Below, in pieces: positions 6,115-8,466 of a stretch of DNA of 8,466 nt. The translations under genes were made by a program, and so were the position numbers. Every line of letters starts with the position of its first letter. The stretch's first letter is position 1. Under the pieces are notes generated by a model that had not been told where the DNA came from, made no database searches, and saw nothing but the letters and a program-made list of their open reading frames with translations. The DNA is from an uncultured Holophagales bacterium. GTDB lineage: Bacteria; Acidobacteriota; Thermoanaerobaculia; UBA5066. Location of the stretch: contig CALMDF010000298.1 of the NCBI GenBank assembly GCA_937864895.1, forward strand, positions 1 through 8,466. Direction: 5' to 3'.

Positions 6115-7298
6115 TGTCCGGAGCCGCACGGGCCGAGTTCCTTCCGAATCCCCCGTCCCCGGGCCTCGGGGGCTCGCTCCGCGTGTCGGCGATCCTCGAC
6201 CGGGCCGCCTCGGGAGGGCGCATCTCGCCCGCCGAGGCGCTCGTCCTCTTCGAGGAGGCTCCGCTCCTCGAGCTCGGCGCCGCGGCGGCGGCGGCGCGCC
6301 GGCGGTTGCACCCGGGCAACCGTGCGACCTACCAGGTCGACCGGAACATCAACTACACGAACGTCTGCGTCTACCGGTGCACCTTCTGCGCCTTCTACAG
6401 GAAGGCCGGGGACGAGGACGCCTACGTCCTCCCCCTCGACGAGATCGCCTCGAAGGTCGAGGAGACGCTCGCGCTCGGCGGGACGGGGGTCCTCCTGCAG
6501 GGGGGCGTTCACGCCGACCTGCCCTTCTCGTTCTACGAGGAGCTCCTCTCCTTCCTGCGCGACCGCTACCCGCGCATCCACCGGCACGCCTTCTCGGCGC
6601 CCGAGATCTTCTTCCTCGCCAAGAAGGAGAAGCTCCCCATCGCCGAGGTGCTCGTGCGCCTCCGCGACGCCGGCCTCATGTCGGTCCCGGGCGGCGGGGC
6701 CGAGGTCCTCGAGGACGGGGTGAGGAAGCGGATCCGGGCGCTCGCCAAGGCCCCCACCGGGAAGTGGGCCGAGGTCCACCGCGAGGCGCACCGGCTCGGG
6801 ATGCCGACGACGGCGACGATGATGTTCGGCGTCGGCGAGACGTACGCGGAGCGGATCGCGCACCTCGAGGTCGTGAGGCGGATCCAGGACGAGTCCCTCG
6901 CGGAGGGAAAGGAGTCGTTCACGGCGTTCATCCCCTGGACCTTCCAGGAGGAGAACACGGCTCTCGACGGGACGGTCGAGGTCTCGACGGGCCACGACTA
7001 CCTCCGGACCCTCGCCCTCTCGCGCCTCTTCCTCGACGGCGTCCCCCACGTGCAGGGCTCCTGGGTGACCCAGGGCAAGAAGATCGGGCAGGTGTCGCTC
7101 TTCTTCGGCGCCGACGACCTCGGCTCGATCATGATCGAGGAGAACGTCGTCGCGGCGGCCGGGGCCCACAACCGGATGACCCGCGAGGACATGGTCGGCC
7201 TCATCCGGGACGCCGGCTTCACGCCCGCGCAGCGCGGCTCGGTCTACGACCGCTGCCACGCTCCCTGCTGCCGGTTCGCGGAGGGCGGGGAAGGGTGA
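6114..7298 (+). CDS. mqnC: Cyclic dehypoxanthinylfutalosine synthase MqnC (radical SAM)
   Basis: MqnC is a radical SAM enzyme that cyclises dehypoxanthinylfutalosine to its cyclic form in the futalosine menaquinone pathway. The 394-aa product carries the [4Fe-4S]-binding CxxxCxxC as C85, C89 and C92 in INYTNVCVYRCTFCAFYRK, followed by LLQGGVHADLPF (127-138), SVPGGGAEVL (190-199), ATMMFGVGE (234-242), PWTFQEENTAL (274-284) and SWVTQGKKIG (316-325). The PWTFQ-NT and SWVTQGxKIG blocks point to MqnC rather than the related aminofutalosine synthase MqnE. ATG 6114 gives a TGATG overlap with mqnA and a moderate GAGG ten or so bases upstream. It makes the N-terminus about 20 residues longer than usual; a GTG at 6183 is the alternative start. 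The C-terminus, after the usual GFTPAQR ending, adds a short tail with three cysteines (C381, C385, C386). It sits in an operon with mqnA; the other mqn genes are not in this window. Confidence 0.95.
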   Translation: MSGAARAEFLPNPPSPGLGGSLRVSAILDRAASGGRISPAEALVLFEEAPLLELGAAAAAARRRLHPGNRATYQVDRNINYTNVCVYRCTFCAFYRKAGDEDAYVLPLDEIASKVEETLALGGTGVLLQGGVHADLPFSFYEELLSFLRDRYPRIHRHAFSAPEIFFLAKKEKLPIAEVLVRLRDAGLMSVPGGGAEVLEDGVRKRIRALAKAPTGKWAEVHREAHRLGMPTTATMMFGVGETYAERIAHLEVVRRIQDESLAEGKESFTAFIPWTFQEENTALDGTVEVSTGHDYLRTLALSRLFLDGVPHVQGSWVTQGKKIGQVSLFFGADDLGSIMIEENVVAAAGAHNRMTREDMVGLIRDAGFTPAQRGSVYDRCHAPCCRFAEGGEG

Positions 7299-7400
7299 CC
7301 GTCGAGGAACCGAAGGCCGCGCAGGACGCGGGGGCGGTCAACCGCGAGGGCGGGATGCTCGCCTGGTCGAGCCGGATCGACCCCACGGTCCCCCGTACCT

Positions 7401-7430
7401 GAAATTCCTGTAACATTTGCAGAAGTATTG
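7401..7430 (+). promoter_or_regulatory. AT-rich patch upstream of the 179-aa protein, likely promoter region
   Basis: Twenty of thirty bases are A or T, in sharp contrast to the surroundings. The patch contains TAACAT (7411-7416, four of six to a -10), TTGCAG (7417-7422, weak -35) and TATTGC (7426-7431). No pair of hexamers at 16-18 base spacing is convincing, so the exact promoter is not resolved. The rest of the 171-base spacer after mqnC (7299-7400) shows only a doubtful 35-codon frame. Confidence 0.35.
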
Positions 7431-7456
7431 CTGAGCTCGCAAACTGCGGGTCGGTT

Positions 7457-7464
7457 GGAAGGAG
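7457..7464 (+). promoter_or_regulatory. Strong ribosome binding site of the 179-aa protein
   Basis: GGAAGGAG ends five bases before ATG 7470, the best Shine-Dalgarno match in the window. It decides the start against the upstream in-frame TTG at 7428 and suggests efficient translation. Confidence 0.85.
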
Positions 7465-7469
7465 ACCGC

Positions 7470-8009
7470 ATGGCCACGGATCTCGACAGGCTTCGCCAAA
7501 CCGTTGAGTCGATTCTGAAAGAGAACAAGGCGCTTAACGAGAAGGACGTCAAGGCCGCAGTCGGAAAGCTCCTCAAGGTGAAGCCGGCCCAGATCGGGGC
7601 CGGGGTCATCCGCGAAGTCCGCCGCAAGCTCGGCATCGACCGTCCCGCCGCCCTCGCCTGGGCCAGGACCTTCCTCGCCAAGGCGCCGACGACCGAGGCG
7701 CGCGTCGTCATCGACGCCGTGGCCGAGAAGTTCGGCATCCGGGTCGGCCCGCCGGACGTGACACGGCTTCGCCCTGCGGAGGCGCGGCGCCCGCGCAAGA
7801 ACGGCCGGAAGAAGTCCGGCCGCCCGAAGGTCCTGAAGCCCGAGGTCGTCGAGGCCGTGCCGCGGAAGGGGCGCGGCAAGGCGGCGAAGATGCCGGAGCC
7901 GGTCGTCGTGCCGGGCCCGGTGAAGGGGGAGGTCTCCGTGACCTTCCAGGGGCGCGGGACCCCCGAGGACCTCGCCCGGTTCTTCCTCTCCCTCTCGAAA
8001 AAGAGCTGA
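7470..8009 (+). CDS. Basic protein of unknown function with two helix-turn-helix-like modules and a small C-terminal segment; putative DNA-binding
   Basis: I do not recognise a named family for this 179-aa protein. The N-terminal half looks like two consecutive all-helical modules. One spans about 9-56 (ALNEKDVKAAVGKLLKVK then a helix ending VIREVRRKLGI). The second spans about 61-104 (APTTEARVVIDAVAEKFGI then VGPPDVTRLR). Both follow a pattern of helix, short turn after a 'K(F/L)G-I/V-x-V' edge, then a helix ending in Val/Leu-Arg, as in small winged or helix-turn-helix domains. Residues 106-143 form a Lys/Arg/Pro/Gly-rich linker with GRPK (117-120) and RGRGK (134-138), resembling AT-hook or histone-H1-like tails. 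The last 27 residues, with GEVSVTFQGRGTPEDLARFF (153-172), look like a short strand-plus-helix unit. The start is fixed by GGAAGGAG. It is a single gene with its own AT-rich upstream patch, followed by the tRNA promoter. A nucleoid-associated or transcriptional role is inference. Confidence 0.85.
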   Translation: MATDLDRLRQTVESILKENKALNEKDVKAAVGKLLKVKPAQIGAGVIREVRRKLGIDRPAALAWARTFLAKAPTTEARVVIDAVAEKFGIRVGPPDVTRLRPAEARRPRKNGRKKSGRPKVLKPEVVEAVPRKGRGKAAKMPEPVVVPGPVKGEVSVTFQGRGTPEDLARFFLSLSKKS

Positions 8010-8021
8010 ACGACCCGGCGG

Positions 8022-8050
8022 TTGACCCTCGCGGTCGCCGACCTCATAAT
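8022..8050 (+). promoter_or_regulatory. Sigma-70-type promoter of tRNA-Gln
   Basis: TTGACC (8022-8027, five of six to TTGACA), an exactly 17-base spacer, and CATAAT (8045-8050, five of six to TATAAT). Transcription would start near 8057, about nine bases before the mature tRNA. The bases between -10 and the start are almost all G/C (GCCCGCCC), the kind of discriminator linked to stringent (ppGpp) control of stable RNA promoters. Confidence 0.88.
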
Positions 8051-8065
8051 GCCCGCCCCTCGGGT

Positions 8066-8139
<74 letters not shown>

Positions 8140-8144
8140 ATCTG

Positions 8145-8177
8145 ACGAAACGCGCCGCCCACGGGCGGCGTTTTCGT
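8145..8177 (+). terminator. Intrinsic terminator of tRNA-Gln, possibly bidirectional
   Basis: A seven-pair G-C stem, 8153-8159 with 8164-8170, closes on the loop CACG and is followed by TTTT (8171-8174). The flanks ACGAAA (8145-8150) and TTTCGT (8172-8177) also pair, so the element has an A-tract on its left and a T-tract on its right. It could therefore also stop the convergent minus-strand VanZ-like gene, whose stop codon is at 8178-8180. It is the only classical T-run terminator in the window. Confidence 0.88.
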
Positions 8178-8466
8178 TCAGAGCGTTCGGGAGACGAGGC
8201 CGAGCCGCCGGAGGAGCCGCTCCGCGACGAGGACGGCGAGCGCCGCCCCCGCGACGTCCGCGGCGAGGTCGAGAGCCTCCACCTCCCTCCCCGGCACGAA
8301 GGACTGGTGGAACTCGTCGCCGACGCCCCACGCGAAGGCCCCGAGGAGGACGGCGGCGGCCGTTCGCCGGCGCGTTCCCCCTTCCCCCTCCCGCCCTCCC
8401 CGGGGGGCGGGGAGGCAGAGGACGAAGGACCAGGCGGCGCGACGGACCTTGACGGAAGCCGGGAAG
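8178..8466 (-). CDS. VanZ-family membrane protein, C-terminal part (5' end beyond window)
   Basis: The minus-strand frame is open from the right edge (first full codon at 8465) to a TGA at 8180-8178, giving 95 residues. The VanZ signature is clear: GVGDEFHQSFVPGR (about residues 48-61), followed by a hydrophobic helix after the conserved Asp (LDLAADVAGAALAVLVAERLL). VanZ-like proteins are small inner-membrane proteins of mostly unknown role; the founder gives low-level teicoplanin resistance. Upstream of the signature a hydrophobic stretch (AAWSFVLCL) is followed by an unusual Gly/Arg/Glu-rich linker of about 16 residues before the next helix. The usual Asp-Lys-x-x-His at this point reads differently (VKVRR), so this copy may be divergent. 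It is convergent with tRNA-Gln and shares its terminator. The start is not in the window. Confidence 0.8.
   Translation of the reverse strand, partial: FPASVKVRRAAWSFVLCLPAPRGGREGEGGTRRRTAAAVLLGAFAWGVGDEFHQSFVPGREVEALDLAADVAGAALAVLVAERLLRRLGLVSRTL

Noticed and set aside
7295..7402. A 35-codon frame starting with GTG overlapping the mqnC stop (GTGA).
   Set aside because: The overlap and a purine-rich stretch before it look like translational coupling, but the short product has no recognisable feature and the codon bias is not decisive at this length. Kept only as a possibility.
7405..7422. A possible sigma-54 promoter in CCTGTAACATTTGCAG.
   Set aside because: The TTGC part is present, but the GG at the -24 position is absent and the spacing is wrong.

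Overview
The window is chromosomal, roughly 70% GC by eye, with strongly C/G-ending codons. It carries mostly housekeeping genes and no sign of phage, transposon, CRISPR or plasmid functions. It encodes part of menaquinone synthesis by the futalosine route (MqnA and MqnC), a full-length Rho without the long N-terminal insertion seen in actinobacteria, and a lon-engB-rho order. This suits a high-GC Gram-negative-type lineage such as Acidobacteriota or a deltaproteobacterial-type group. The sequence alone does not fix the phylum, and that guess is weak.

Layout: (1) bases 1-3368, plus strand: the C-terminal half of lon (cut by the window edge), a long GC-rich stem-loop, engB, then rho starting on the last base of the engB stop codon. 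A second GC-rich stem-loop follows rho. (2) 3480-5248, minus strand: a two-gene unit, a membrane-anchored family 2 glycosyltransferase followed with a 4-base overlap by a class I SAM methyltransferase, convergent with rho. (3) 5249-5304: a 56-base divergent spacer in which neither flanking gene has a Shine-Dalgarno sequence; both have -10-like hexamers unusually close to the start. (4) 5305-7298, plus strand: mqnA and mqnC, joined by a one-base TGATG overlap. (5) 7299-7469: a spacer with a distinctly AT-rich patch, then a 179-aa basic protein of unknown function with a very strong ribosome binding site and what look like two helix-turn-helix-like modules. (6) A textbook sigma-70 promoter drives tRNA-Gln(CUG), closed by a hairpin plus T-run terminator. 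(7) From 8178 to the right edge, on the minus strand, lies the C-terminal part of a VanZ-family membrane protein, convergent with the tRNA.

Functionally, lon, engB and rho cover protein quality control, 50S ribosome assembly and transcription termination. mqnA and mqnC perform the first and third or fourth steps of the futalosine pathway, with the remaining mqn genes elsewhere. The glycosyltransferase/methyltransferase pair probably modifies a lipid-linked or envelope glycan, but its substrate cannot be read from sequence. I found no clear new multi-gene system. The items most worth a second look are the 179-aa putative DNA-binding protein, the apparently leaderless divergent starts, a codon-usage anomaly inside engB upstream of rho, and the two T-run-less terminator-like hairpins flanking the engB-rho unit.
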